A stretch of DNA of 64,000 bases from Malaciobacter molluscorum LMG 25693 (GTDB taxonomy: Bacteria; Campylobacterota; Campylobacteria; Campylobacterales; Arcobacteraceae), in NCBI RefSeq assembly GCF_003544935.1, contig NZ_CP032098.1:2418001-2482000 (forward strand), given 5' to 3'. The notes beneath the pieces are model-generated. The model was not told the DNA's origin and did not search any database. It worked only from the letters and a program-made list of their open reading frames with translations. Shown in pieces: positions 52,134-62,426 of the stretch (position 1 is the stretch's first letter; each line of letters starts with the position of its first letter). The position numbers and the translations under genes were made by a program.

Positions 52134-53558
52134 TTAATCTTCAATAACAGGTATTAATAGTTGGTTATATTTTGCCATATCAAATGATATTAAATCAGAG
52201 TTTGTATATAAAAAACTCCATGAAAATCTTTTATTGAACATACTTTTTTTCAATGGTAATATTTGCAAAATATTTTCTTCTTTTTTTAATTCTCTAATTG
52301 GATTTTTATCACATGATACAACTTCAATCTTTTGACTAAATATTTTCGATAAATTTTCAAAATGATCTAATAATTTAGATTTATCTTCTTGTGCAATTGG
52401 ATCTATGTCAAAAATCTTTGTTTTTGTTTTTAATTGACTTGATACATCAAAAACAATAGGAGATATTTGTTCATAAGATTTTGTATCATTTAATAAAATA
52501 AGTGTATTTTTAGTTGCACCTACAGGTTCAAGTCCTAGTTTAAATAGTGGTACTTTTAACTCCATTAATTCAGTAGAAATCTCTTTTATTTTAAACATTT
52601 CACCTGTTAGCATAATCATACCAATATCAAACTTCTTAAAGTCCATTTTTCTAATTCGTCTAAATCCTAAATTATGATAATCTATCTCTATAATCACACT
52701 ATCATCATCTTTAAATTTACTTTTAATCATATCCATAATACCAACTGTTGTTGGTCTTGTAATTCGAATTACCAATTTTGTATTTTTTAATTTACTATTT
52801 AAATGTTTTGCTTCATATACAGCTTTTTCTATTCTTGCTTTTTTCATCAAAAATAGATCTAAATAAAGATATATATTATGTCCAAATGGCATAGGAAATT
52901 GACCTCTTGTTTTTCCCATTGCACTATATACTTGCATTAATACTTTAGGTTCACCAATAACTAAAATAATATCATTTGGTTTTAATATTGAAGATGGCTT
53001 TAAATCTTGAAGTTTTTCATTTCTATATAGAGCAAAGATTCTCCAATCTTTTTGTTCTATCGAGCCTATATATCTATACGCATATGAACTACCAAAAGGT
53101 ATTCTTATTTCCATGATTTCACCATGTTTTAAACCAATATTTTGTGCAATTACAGGAATATTTGGGAGTCTTTCAACCATTCCATTTGCCAAAACTTCAA
53201 TACCTTTATATACATTAACATAAGGATCTTCAAGTTCTAAATTCCAATAATCTAAAATATTCATTTGTAAATTATGTTTATGTGATTTTATATTACTAAT
53301 AACACTTAACATATCATCTTTTGAATTAAGTACAATCAATACTTCATAATGAATATTTTTATCTAAAACCATTGCAAGCTTAGATTTTGATGTTGGATCA
53401 AACTTATAAAATGTAAAATTTGATAATTTTTGCTCTGGAATTATTGCATCATTTACATATATAATGTCATAATAGTTTTCACCTGTATTAGTTTCAACTA
53501 TTCTTTGCATTAAATTCTTTGCAACAATACCATCTAATATAACTAGTATTTTTTTCAT
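52134..53558 (-). CDS. TrkA-C domain protein (COG3400-like)
   Basis: The 474-residue cytoplasmic protein starts with an NAD-binding-like strand (KKILVILDGIVAKNL) and has a TrkA-C/RCK-C segment (about 138-218, with the LKPNDIILVIGEP end). A second long region with no clear motif follows. It is probably a potassium-channel or transport regulator by domain type, but no channel gene is next to it. It precedes the DapC-like gene by nine bases. Confidence 0.75.
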   Translation of the reverse strand: MKKILVILDGIVAKNLMQRIVETNTGENYYDIIYVNDAIIPEQKLSNFTFYKFDPTSKSKLAMVLDKNIHYEVLIVLNSKDDMLSVISNIKSHKHNLQMNILDYWNLELEDPYVNVYKGIEVLANGMVERLPNIPVIAQNIGLKHGEIMEIRIPFGSSYAYRYIGSIEQKDWRIFALYRNEKLQDLKPSSILKPNDIILVIGEPKVLMQVYSAMGKTRGQFPMPFGHNIYLYLDLFLMKKARIEKAVYEAKHLNSKLKNTKLVIRITRPTTVGIMDMIKSKFKDDDSVIIEIDYHNLGFRRIRKMDFKKFDIGMIMLTGEMFKIKEISTELMELKVPLFKLGLEPVGATKNTLILLNDTKSYEQISPIVFDVSSQLKTKTKIFDIDPIAQEDKSKLLDHFENLSKIFSQKIEVVSCDKNPIRELKKEENILQILPLKKSMFNKRFSWSFLYTNSDLISFDMAKYNQLLIPVIED

Positions 53559-53698
53559 AACAAATATTATATCTAAATCTTCTAAATTTTAATTTTATTT
53601 ATTAATCTAATTAAAATAAGCATTAAGATTCCGCTAGATAATATAATTTTTTAAATCCAATCTAACTTTATAAAATATAAATCAAACTTGATTTTTGA

Positions 53699-54862
<1,164 letters not shown>

Positions 54863-54874
54863 ACTCATTTTAGA

Positions 54875-54880
54875 TATAAT
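54875..54880 (+). promoter_or_regulatory. -10 box for gatC
   Basis: GATATAATC lies 41 bases before the gatC ATG, just after the tgt stop. Confidence 0.5.
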
Positions 54881-54920
54881 CTTAGAAATTTTAAACCGAA
54901 ATAAACAAATAAGGGAAAAA

Positions 54921-55211
54921 ATGACAGTTGATGATAAATTAATAGAGAAACTATCAAAACTATCAAGTTTAGAAATAGATGAAGAGAGAAAAGAGAGTTT
55001 AAAAACTGAATTAGCAGATATTATTAATTTCGTTGAAAACTTAAATGAAATAGATGTAAGTAATATTGATGCAACATTTAATACAGTTGAAGGTGGAACT
55101 GCATTAAGAGAAGATATTTCAAAACAAGATTTAGATATGTCTAAACAAATATTAGAAAATGCTCCAAAATCAGAAAATGGATATTTTGTAGTACCAAAAA
55201 TCATTGAGTAG
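54921..55211 (+). CDS. gatC: Glu-tRNA(Gln) amidotransferase subunit C
   Basis: This small helper subunit of GatCAB makes Gln-tRNA(Gln) from misacylated Glu-tRNA(Gln), needed because many Campylobacterota lack a dedicated GlnRS. The 96-residue sequence has KLSSLEIDEERKE, ADIINFVENLNEIDVS and the LREDIS segment of GatC. gatA and gatB are not nearby. It is followed by the Spx/ArsC-like gene after three bases. Confidence 0.93.
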   Translation: MTVDDKLIEKLSKLSSLEIDEERKESLKTELADIINFVENLNEIDVSNIDATFNTVEGGTALREDISKQDLDMSKQILENAPKSENGYFVVPKIIE

Positions 55212-55214
55212 ATT

Positions 55215-55556
55215 ATGATAAAAGTATATGGTATAAAAAATTGTGATAGTGTAAAAAAAGCACTTAAATTTTTCAAAGAACATAATTTAGAAATTGATTT
55301 TTTTGATTTTAAAAAAGAAGAAGTTACTTCTACAATGATTGATTATTGGGTAAAAAACTCTTCTGTTGATAAACTATTTAATAATAGAGGAACAACATAT
55401 AGGACACTGAAATTAAAAGATTTAAACCTTGACGATGAAGGTAAAAAACAGTGGCTTTGTAAAGAGTCAATGTTAATAAAAAGACCTGTAGTTGAATATA
55501 ATGATAAAGTTATTGTAGGTTTTGATGAGAAAGAATATAAAAACACTTTTCTTTAA
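55215..55556 (+). CDS. Spx/MgsR/ArsC-like (YffB-type) protein
   Basis: This 113-residue thioredoxin-fold protein is related to arsenate reductase and Spx. It has only one cysteine in the usual place (YGIKNCDSV, C10), not CxxC, plus the NNRGTTYRTL and LIKRPVVEY motifs. YffB-type proteins use glutathione or have unknown function, and the single cysteine argues against Spx-like redox switching. It is co-transcribed with gatC. Confidence 0.82.
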   Translation: MIKVYGIKNCDSVKKALKFFKEHNLEIDFFDFKKEEVTSTMIDYWVKNSSVDKLFNNRGTTYRTLKLKDLNLDDEGKKQWLCKESMLIKRPVVEYNDKVIVGFDEKEYKNTFL

Positions 55557-55560
55557 TATA

Positions 55561-55587
55561 TAAAAAGAGGGTTTTACCTCTTTTTAT
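55561..55587. terminator. Bidirectional terminator between the Spx-like and DAHP synthase genes
   Basis: TAAAAAGAGG-GTTTTA-CCTCTTTTTA lies between convergent stops at 55556 and 55592; U-runs are present in both directions. Confidence 0.85.
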
Positions 55588-55591
55588 AATC

Positions 55592-56956
55592 TTATAATAC
55601 TATATCTTTTCTAGCTTCTTTTAATGTATCTGCTATCATAAATGATAATTCTAAAGCTTGGTCAGCATTTAATCTTGGATCACATTGTGTGTGATATCTA
55701 CTTGCTAAACCTTCTTGAGTAATTGCAGAAGAACAAGAACCTGTACACTCAGTTACATTTTGTCCTGTCATCTCTAAATGAATTCCACCTGCATATGTAC
55801 CTTCAGCTTTGTGAATTTGGAAAAATTGTTTAACTTCAGATAAAATAGCTTCAAAATCTCTTGTTTTAAAACCATTGTCTGCTTTAATTGTATTTCCATG
55901 CATTGGATCACTTGACCATAATACATTTTTACCTTCAGCTTTAACTTTAGCTAAAAGTTTTGGGAAATTATCTGCAATTTTTTCAGCTCCCATTCTTACA
56001 ATTAAGTTTAATCTTCCAGCTTCATTTTCTGGATTTAATTTATCAATTAATTTTATTAATTCATCTTCTTCCATAGATGGACCAACTTTACATCCAATAG
56101 GATTTTTGATACCTCTAAAATATTCAATATGTGCATCATCCAAACCTCTTGTTCTATCACCAATCCATAACATATGAGCACTACAATCATACCAATCACC
56201 AGTAAGTGAATCTTTTCTTGTTAATGCTTGTTCATAGTTTAATAACAACGCTTCATGAGAAGTATATAAAGTTGTCTCACTTAACTGGTTTGTATTTGCT
56301 GATGTAATTCCGCATGATTTCATAAAATTCAGTGTTTCAGAAATTTTATCTGCTAATTCTTCATATTTTGCACCTAAAGTATTACCTTTAACAAAATCTA
56401 AATTCCATGAATGTACCTTATTTAAATCTGCCATACCACCTCTTGCAAATGCTCTTAATAAGTTAAGCGTTGCTGCACTTTGATTGTATGCTTTTAAAAG
56501 TTTTTTAGGTTTTGGAATTCTTTGATTTTCATCAAATTCAATATCATTTACGATATCACCTCTATATGAAGGCAATGATATACCATTTATTTCTTCAAAG
56601 TCTGCACTTCTTGGTTTTGCAAATTGACCAGCAACTCTTCCAACTTTTACAACAGGACATCCTCCAGAGAAAGTTAAAACAATTGCCATTTGCATCATCA
56701 CTTTAAATAAATCTTTTATATTATTTGCATTAAATGCATTAAATGATTCAGCACAATCTCCACCTTGAAGTAAAAATGATTTACCATTTACTACATCCGC
56801 TAATTTACTTTTTAAACTTCTTGCTTCTCCTGCAAAAATAAGTGGAGGATATGAAGATAATTCTGCTTCAACCTTTGCTAAATTTTCTAAGTCTTTATAT
56901 TGTGGCTGTTGCTTTATAGGAAAATCTCTCCAGCTACTTGGACTCCAATTATTCAT
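55592..56956 (-). CDS. Class II (plant-type) DAHP synthase
   Basis: It is the first step of the shikimate pathway. The 454-residue protein begins [17 protein letters not shown] and keeps the [23 protein letters not shown] and [10 protein letters not shown] motifs and a late [14 protein letters not shown] metal-binding region. Class II enzymes are the only kind in Campylobacter and Helicobacter. It is followed by no aro gene. tal lies upstream on the same strand with its own terminator. Confidence 0.96.
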   Translation of the reverse strand: MNNWSPSSWRDFPIKQQPQYKDLENLAKVEAELSSYPPLIFAGEARSLKSKLADVVNGKSFLLQGGDCAESFNAFNANNIKDLFKVMMQMAIVLTFSGGCPVVKVGRVAGQFAKPRSADFEEINGISLPSYRGDIVNDIEFDENQRIPKPKKLLKAYNQSAATLNLLRAFARGGMADLNKVHSWNLDFVKGNTLGAKYEELADKISETLNFMKSCGITSANTNQLSETTLYTSHEALLLNYEQALTRKDSLTGDWYDCSAHMLWIGDRTRGLDDAHIEYFRGIKNPIGCKVGPSMEEDELIKLIDKLNPENEAGRLNLIVRMGAEKIADNFPKLLAKVKAEGKNVLWSSDPMHGNTIKADNGFKTRDFEAILSEVKQFFQIHKAEGTYAGGIHLEMTGQNVTECTGSCSSAITQEGLASRYHTQCDPRLNADQALELSFMIADTLKEARKDIVL

Positions 56957-57014
56957 TATAAACCCTTTTTTTTCTTATTCTGATTGGCTAAAGTTTAGCA
57001 AAATTTATCTTAAT

Positions 57015-57038
57015 AAAATAGCCTTTATGGGCTATTTT
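57015..57038 (-). terminator. Terminator after tal
   Basis: AAAATAGCC-N6-GGCTATTTT overlaps the tal stop (57032-57034) and is followed on the minus strand by a T-rich run. Confidence 0.65.
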
Positions 57039-58024
57039 GCTAACTTATTTAATAAATCACTAAATGAAACTTTAAAAGCCTCTAATCCATCATTTAATAA
57101 TTTTTCTGAAATCTCTTCTATATTTACACCATTTTTAGATAATATTGCAAAATACTCATCACAATCATCTAAAGAAGGAATTTCTGAAGGTTCTTTTTGT
57201 CCATCATTAACCCAATCTTCAATTGTACTTAAAGGTGCAGTATTAACAGAATTTGGATATAAAAGATTATCTACATAATAACTTGGTAATAAATCATCAC
57301 CTTTAACCCCTGTGCTTGCAAATAATGTTCTAATATTTTCATTTTCAAATTTATTAATTTCATGATAACATTTAGTTGCATTCATTATTCCCAGCTTGGC
57401 TTTTTTTAACCCTTTTGATAAAAGTAAATCATCACACATTCTGTCAAATCTTGATACAAAAACAGAAATAACTGCTTTTACATCTTTGTTTGATTCTTCG
57501 ATTCCTTCATTTAAAGCCTTTGCACATTTAATTGCTTGATCAACAGAAAAAATCAATGTTGCATTTACATTAATCCCTTGACTAGTTAACTCTTTCATTG
57601 CAACATATCCATCTTTTGTTGCTGGAACTTTAATCATTACATTATCATAATTAATCAATGAATTAAGTCTAAGTCCCTCTTCTATTGTTCCTTTTGAATC
57701 ATCACACAATGTTGGATCAACTTCAATTGATACAAAACCATCATTATTATCTTCATCATATAAAGGTTTTAAAAGTTCAGCTGCTCTTTTTATATCTTTT
57801 ATTGCTAACTCTTCATATATAGTTTTTGAACTATTTGCTTTTAACATGTCTATTTGTTGCTTATAAGCTAATGAACTTGTAATAGATGATGCAAAAATTG
57901 CTGGATTTGAAGTTGCACCTTGGATTATTTTTTCATCAATAATTTCTTGAAATCTATTTTCTAAAAAATCTCTTTCTATAAAATCACACCATAACGAAAA
58001 ATTGATATTCTCTTTTAAACTCAT
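57032..58024 (-). CDS. tal: Transaldolase
   Basis: This is a pentose-phosphate enzyme of 330 residues, the longer Campylobacterota form. The GATSNPAIFASS start motif, EVDPTLCDD and the Schiff-base lysine in MIKVPATKDG (K132) are intact. It follows serB by 11 bases on the same strand and may share its promoter. In these bacteria, which often lack a full glycolysis, it mainly supplies erythrose 4-phosphate, which fits with the DAHP synthase next door. Confidence 0.96.
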   Translation of the reverse strand: MSLKENINFSLWCDFIERDFLENRFQEIIDEKIIQGATSNPAIFASSITSSLAYKQQIDMLKANSSKTIYEELAIKDIKRAAELLKPLYDEDNNDGFVSIEVDPTLCDDSKGTIEEGLRLNSLINYDNVMIKVPATKDGYVAMKELTSQGINVNATLIFSVDQAIKCAKALNEGIEESNKDVKAVISVFVSRFDRMCDDLLLSKGLKKAKLGIMNATKCYHEINKFENENIRTLFASTGVKGDDLLPSYYVDNLLYPNSVNTAPLSTIEDWVNDGQKEPSEIPSLDDCDEYFAILSKNGVNIEEISEKLLNDGLEAFKVSFSDLLNKLAK

Positions 58025-58035
58025 AATATATCCTT

Positions 58036-58656
58036 TTAAATATGCTCTAAGATTTGTGTTAAATCTTTTTTATCCACTATAATATTTGCTTGTTTTTTTA
58101 ATACTTCTTTAGCACAAAATGCAATTTTCTTTGAGGCATACGGGAACATACTTACATCATTTGCACCATCGCCTGCTACCAATGTATCTTCTATAGAAAC
58201 ACCAAGCATTGATTGTACTCTTTTAATCATATCACCTTTAGAAAATCCAAACATCATATCTCCACCAACAAGACCTGTTAATATTCCATTTTTTTCATGT
58301 AAAATATTTGAAAAATCTGCATCAAGTCCAAGTTTCTCTTTTGCAGGAGTTGTTCCTATTCGAAATCCTCCTGAAAAACATATTACTTTATATCCCATAT
58401 TTTTCAACTCTTTTACTGTTTCATACGCACCTGGCATTAAAGGTAAATCTTTACATATTTCTACTGCTTTTTGATATTCTAAACCCTTTAATAAAGAGAC
58501 TCTTTCCACTAAAGATTCAAAAAAATCTAATCTTCCTGCCATTGCCTCTTCAGTTATTTTTGCAACCTTTTGCTCTAAACCTAAAGGTTTTGCTAAAAAG
58601 TCTATTGTTTCTCCATCCATTAATGTAGAATCAAAATCAAAAACTGCTAATTTCAT
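58036..58656 (-). CDS. serB: Phosphoserine phosphatase
   Basis: It is the last step of serine synthesis. The 206-residue HAD phosphatase has the nucleophile motif FDFDSTLMDGE (D7/D9), the CFSGGFR motif and the GDGANDVSMF acidic motif. It is divergent from metF over an 83-base region with a palindromic promoter. Confidence 0.95.
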   Translation of the reverse strand: MKLAVFDFDSTLMDGETIDFLAKPLGLEQKVAKITEEAMAGRLDFFESLVERVSLLKGLEYQKAVEICKDLPLMPGAYETVKELKNMGYKVICFSGGFRIGTTPAKEKLGLDADFSNILHEKNGILTGLVGGDMMFGFSKGDMIKRVQSMLGVSIEDTLVAGDGANDVSMFPYASKKIAFCAKEVLKKQANIIVDKKDLTQILEHI

Positions 58657-58696
58657 TATATTTTCCCTGCTAAAATAAATAGTTTTAATCTTTAAA

Positions 58697-58712
58697 AGGT
58701 ATAATAATACCT
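58697..58712. promoter_or_regulatory. Palindromic promoter/operator between serB and metF
   Basis: AGGTAT-AATA-ATACCT is a perfect inverted repeat that contains a TATAAT (58700-58705) for metF, and reads as a TATTAT-like box on the other strand for serB. It may be a bidirectional promoter with operator; the regulator is unknown. Confidence 0.45.
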
Positions 58713-58739
58713 AAAATATACTAAAAGGATAGTTTTTTA

Positions 58740-59651
58740 ATGTTTAAAAACTTTATACAAAAACTTCAAGAAGATAAATATTTAACACTAGAAACAACAC
58801 CTCAACACGAACCAACAATGCACAATATAATTGAAAGAATAAAAAAGTTCGATTTACAACATAGAGTTGATGGCTTTTCAACAACAGATAATCCTCTTGC
58901 AAAATTAAAATATAATGCACTATTTGCAAGTATGAAATTACAACAAGAATTTAACAAACCTGTTATTGCAACTATGAGTATGAGAGATAGGAATAAAATA
59001 GCCCTTCAATCTGATTTATTAGGTGCAAATGAATTTGATGTAAGAACTATTTTAGCACTTACAGGAGATCCAGCTAAAATGAGTGATCAGCCTCACTCAA
59101 AAGGTGTATTTGAATCAAATTCATCAATGTTATTAAAAATTATAAAATCATTTAATTATGGTATGGATATTGCAGGGCATCCTTTTAAAATTGAGCCAAA
59201 ACAGATATATCCATTTGCAGTTACAAATGCATATGCAAGAAGTTTTTCTTCTTTACAAAAAAAGATGCATAATAAAATTCAAAATGGAGCAATAGGTATT
59301 ATTACTCAACCTATATTTGAAATTGATAATGCAAAAAAACTTTTAGAGATTTTTAATGAAGCGAAAGAAGATGTAATTGGAAATAAGAAAAAAGCTCAGC
59401 TAATATTTGGAATTTTTCCAATTACTAAGCTTAGAACTGCACTATTTTTATCTGCACAAGTTCCAGGAATTCATGTACCACAAGAGTGGATTGATAAATT
59501 AGAACTTGCAAATCAAATCTCTTCTGAAGAAGAGTACAAAGTTGGTATGCAACTAAGTAAAGATCTATTTACAAGTATAAAAAAACTTCATCCTAAAATT
59601 CATTTAATGACTGCAAATAAATTTGATTTAGCAGATGAGATATTATCTTGA
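58740..59651 (+). CDS. metF: Methylenetetrahydrofolate reductase
   Basis: It makes 5-methyl-tetrahydrofolate for methionine synthesis. The 303-residue protein has the YLTLETTPQHEP start (catalytic Glu), the LALTGDPAKMSDQ FAD/folate motif and GAIGIITQPIFEID. It overlaps ruvX as TTGA, so they are translated together. With metK in the window, the methyl cycle is partly covered. Confidence 0.92.
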   Translation: MFKNFIQKLQEDKYLTLETTPQHEPTMHNIIERIKKFDLQHRVDGFSTTDNPLAKLKYNALFASMKLQQEFNKPVIATMSMRDRNKIALQSDLLGANEFDVRTILALTGDPAKMSDQPHSKGVFESNSSMLLKIIKSFNYGMDIAGHPFKIEPKQIYPFAVTNAYARSFSSLQKKMHNKIQNGAIGIITQPIFEIDNAKKLLEIFNEAKEDVIGNKKKAQLIFGIFPITKLRTALFLSAQVPGIHVPQEWIDKLELANQISSEEEYKVGMQLSKDLFTSIKKLHPKIHLMTANKFDLADEILS

Positions 59652-60028
59652 AACTAGCTAGTATTGATATTGGTTTAAAAAGAATTGGTGTTGCTATTTG
59701 TTTAACTTCAAATATAGTAACACCCAAAAATGCAATTTTAAGAAAAAATAGAAATCAAGCTGCAAATGATATAAAGGCTTTTTTAAAAGAGTGGGAAATT
59801 GAAAAGTTAATAGTAGGTAAACCTAGTGCAAGTGAAGAGATGCAAAGAAGAATAGCACACTTTGTAAATCTTCTTGAACTTAATATTCCTTTTGAGTATT
59901 GTGAAGAGAATATGAGTTCTATTGAAGCAGAAGATATGATAAAAGGCGAAATAAAATATAAAAGAGATGGAAGAATTGACTCTCTTGCAGCTAAAATTAT
60001 TTTAGAAAGATACCTAAGTAAAAAATAG
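59648..60028 (+). CDS. ruvX: Putative pre-16S rRNA nuclease / RuvX (YqgF)
   Basis: This is an RNase-H-fold nuclease of 126 residues. It starts LASIDIGLKRIGVAI (first metal Asp), then has the IVGKPSA segment, YCEENMSS and the final RDGRIDSLAAKIILERY motif. The start is TTG, overlapping the metF stop. Its stop abuts that of the convergent acpS gene. YqgF processes pre-16S rRNA; resolvase activity is debated. Confidence 0.93.
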   Translation: MKLASIDIGLKRIGVAICLTSNIVTPKNAILRKNRNQAANDIKAFLKEWEIEKLIVGKPSASEEMQRRIAHFVNLLELNIPFEYCEENMSSIEAEDMIKGEIKYKRDGRIDSLAAKIILERYLSKK

Positions 60029-60056
60029 TTACTTTTTCTTTTTACTATTTTTTACT
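60017..60056. terminator. Hairpin spanning ruvX and acpS stop codons
   Basis: Perfect 13-base arms (AGTAAAAAATAGT / ACTATTTTTTACT) with a 14-base loop. Both stops (60026-60028 and 60029-60031) lie in or next to the left arm. It is A/T-rich, so folding is weak. Confidence 0.45.
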
Positions 60057-60385
60057 ACTGCAATTGCTAAGTTTGCATCATGCGTTATTGAAAGATGAGA
60101 TTTTTTTATATTAAATTTTTTTCTTATATGTTTTTTATATTTTAATTTTGGCGCACCTAACTCATCTTTTGATATTTTAATATCATGAAATCCACAATCT
60201 TTTCCAATACCTGTTCCAATAGCTTTACTAGCTGCTTCTTTAGCAGCCCAGAAACCAGCTGCAGTCTCTGCTCTTTTTACAAGTTTTATTTCATCTTCAC
60301 TTAAAAATCTTTGATAAGCTTTTATTCCAAATTTATCAAACATTCTTTTTATTCTATCTATTGAAGTTACATCTATTCCTATCAT
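60029..60385 (-). CDS. acpS: Holo-acyl-carrier-protein synthase
   Basis: It adds the phosphopantetheine arm to acyl carrier protein. The 118-residue enzyme has the IGIDVTSIDRI metal motif and the FWAAKEAASKA segment of AcpS. It is monocistronic; the 192-base region upstream (60386-60577) is shared with the divergent permease gene and shows only AT-rich sequence. Confidence 0.95.
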   Translation of the reverse strand: MIGIDVTSIDRIKRMFDKFGIKAYQRFLSEDEIKLVKRAETAAGFWAAKEAASKAIGTGIGKDCGFHDIKISKDELGAPKLKYKKHIRKKFNIKKSHLSITHDANLAIAVVKNSKKKK

Positions 60386-60577
60386 TATTGCAATCCATAT
60401 TTTTTGTTATTTTAATTATACAGAAGTTTTTATTTAAAAATTTGTATTAAATAATTCAATGACCTAAAAATAATTGAAAAGATGATAAAATACATTTTTA
60501 TATTAAAGTCCATAAAAAAGACTCTATATAAATTAATTTTAAAAATAATCCATTTAAACAAAAGGAATTAAAAAAGA

Positions 60578-61537
60578 ATGAAATTACTTTTTAAAAAGCT
60601 TTTTTATCTTATTATTATGCTTTTTATAATCAGTATAATCTCTTTTTTAGCTATAAATTTAGCTCCAAATTCATTTTTTGCAAGTGGAGAATTAAATCCA
60701 AATATTACAAAAGAATCAATAGAGCATCTAAAAGCAATATATGGTCTTGACAAACCACTTTACATGCAATATATCTCATGGCTTAAAGCAATATTACATT
60801 TAAATTTTGGGATATCTTTTTCTAGTGGAAGTTTAGTAAAAGATGAAATATTACAAAGATTACCAATTACATTGATATTAAATATCTCATCTATGATATT
60901 AATATTTGTTATCTCTTTATATCTTGGAATTAAAGCTGCTTTAAATAAAAGTAAAACTTCAGACAAAGTTACAACACAATTATCACTATTAAGTTTTTCT
61001 ATGCCATCTTTTTATTTGGCATTGATTTTAATACTTATATTTGCTGTAAATTTAAAGATATTTCCTATTGCAGGAGTTCATTCTGTAAAAGATGATGGAA
61101 GTTTAACTTACTATTTGGATTTTATATGGCATTTAATTTTGCCAATCTTTGTGATTGTTTTTGCAGGAATAGGAAGTCTTACTTTATATGTAAGGTCACT
61201 TGTAATAGAGATACTAAAAAGTGATTATATATTTTATGCAAAAGCAAGGGGACTTAGTAAAAAACAGATTTTAAGATATTATATTTTACCAAATTTATAT
61301 CCTCCTGTTATAACTTTACTTGGACTTTCATTACCAGGAGTTATTGGGGGAAGTGTTATTTTAGAATCTATTTTTTCTATTGATGGGATGGGATTACTTT
61401 TTTATAAAAGTGCATTAGCACATGATTATCCAGTTATTATGGGTATTCTTATTATTACAGCTTTTCTAACACTTCTTGGAAATATACTAGCTGATGTAAT
61501 TCTTTTAAAACTTAATCCTAATTATAATAATGCTTAA
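60578..61537 (+). CDS. Peptide/nickel-type ABC transporter permease (DppB/OppB family)
   Basis: This is an inner-membrane permease of 319 residues with six helices. The N-terminal APNSFF and [15 protein letters not shown] segments and the cytoplasmic EAA-like loop ([23 protein letters not shown] region) are typical of DppB. No second permease, binding protein or ATPase lies next to it, which is unusual. It overlaps or abuts panC. Confidence 0.9.
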   Translation: MKLLFKKLFYLIIMLFIISIISFLAINLAPNSFFASGELNPNITKESIEHLKAIYGLDKPLYMQYISWLKAILHLNFGISFSSGSLVKDEILQRLPITLILNISSMILIFVISLYLGIKAALNKSKTSDKVTTQLSLLSFSMPSFYLALILILIFAVNLKIFPIAGVHSVKDDGSLTYYLDFIWHLILPIFVIVFAGIGSLTLYVRSLVIEILKSDYIFYAKARGLSKKQILRYYILPNLYPPVITLLGLSLPGVIGGSVILESIFSIDGMGLLFYKSALAHDYPVIMGILIITAFLTLLGNILADVILLKLNPNYNNA

Positions 61538-61547
61538 GGGAACGGAA

Positions 61548-62369
61548 TTGAAAATATTAAAAACTATTGAAGAATTAAAAGAAGTAAGAAATAATATTAC
61601 AGAAGGTACTATTGGATTTGTACCAACAATGGGTGCATTACATGATGGACATATATCACTTATAAAACAAGCTAGAAATGAAAATGATACTGTTATTGTA
61701 TCTATATTTTTAAATCCAACACAATTTCTTCCTGGAGAAGATTTAGATAATTATCCAAAAAAAGATGAAGCAGATAAAAAAATCTGTGAAATGTGCAAAG
61801 TTGATTATCTTTTTATGCCTGATACTTCAACTATGTATGAAAAAGAAGAAGTTTTAATAAAAGCTCCAAATAAAAGTTATATTTTAGAAGGTGCTAGTAG
61901 ACCAGGACATTTTGATGGTGTTTTACAAGTAGTTTTAAAACTATTTAATTTAACTAGACCAACAAATGCATATTTTGGTAAAAAAGATGCACAACAACTA
62001 ACACTAATTCAACAAATGGTTAGAAATCTTTTTTTAAATATAAATATCATTCCTTGTGATATTGTAAGGGAAAAAGATGGTCTTGCACTAAGTAGTAGAA
62101 ATGTTTATTTAAATAATGAGCAAAGACAAGAAGCACTAAAAATATCAAAATCTCTTACAAAAGCTGGTCAACTTATTGGTAAAAAAGAGTTTGACGTAAA
62201 AACTATTAAAGCTACGATGAAAGAAGTAATGAACAGTTTAGATATTGAGTATATTGAAGTTGTTAATAAAGATTTTGAACCAATTGATACAATAGAATTA
62301 AAAAATACAATAATTTTAGTAGTTGCAAGATTTGGTAATACAAGATTACTTGATAACCTTTGGGTTTAA
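61548..62369 (+). CDS. panC: Pantothenate synthetase
   Basis: It joins pantoate and beta-alanine. The 273-residue enzyme starts [12 protein letters not shown] from TTG 61548, with AAGGGA six bases upstream. The ATG at 61530, inside the permease gene, is the alternative but lacks that SD. The [15 protein letters not shown] nucleotide motif and the LSSRNVYL loop are present. It sits just 10 bases after the permease stop. Confidence 0.95.
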   Translation: MKILKTIEELKEVRNNITEGTIGFVPTMGALHDGHISLIKQARNENDTVIVSIFLNPTQFLPGEDLDNYPKKDEADKKICEMCKVDYLFMPDTSTMYEKEEVLIKAPNKSYILEGASRPGHFDGVLQVVLKLFNLTRPTNAYFGKKDAQQLTLIQQMVRNLFLNINIIPCDIVREKDGLALSSRNVYLNNEQRQEALKISKSLTKAGQLIGKKEFDVKTIKATMKEVMNSLDIEYIEVVNKDFEPIDTIELKNTIILVVARFGNTRLLDNLWV

Positions 62370-62426
62370 ATATTTGTTGATTTTTACATTTTATGATAAA
62401 ATTGCGAAAAAAGTTATAGGAAGTAT

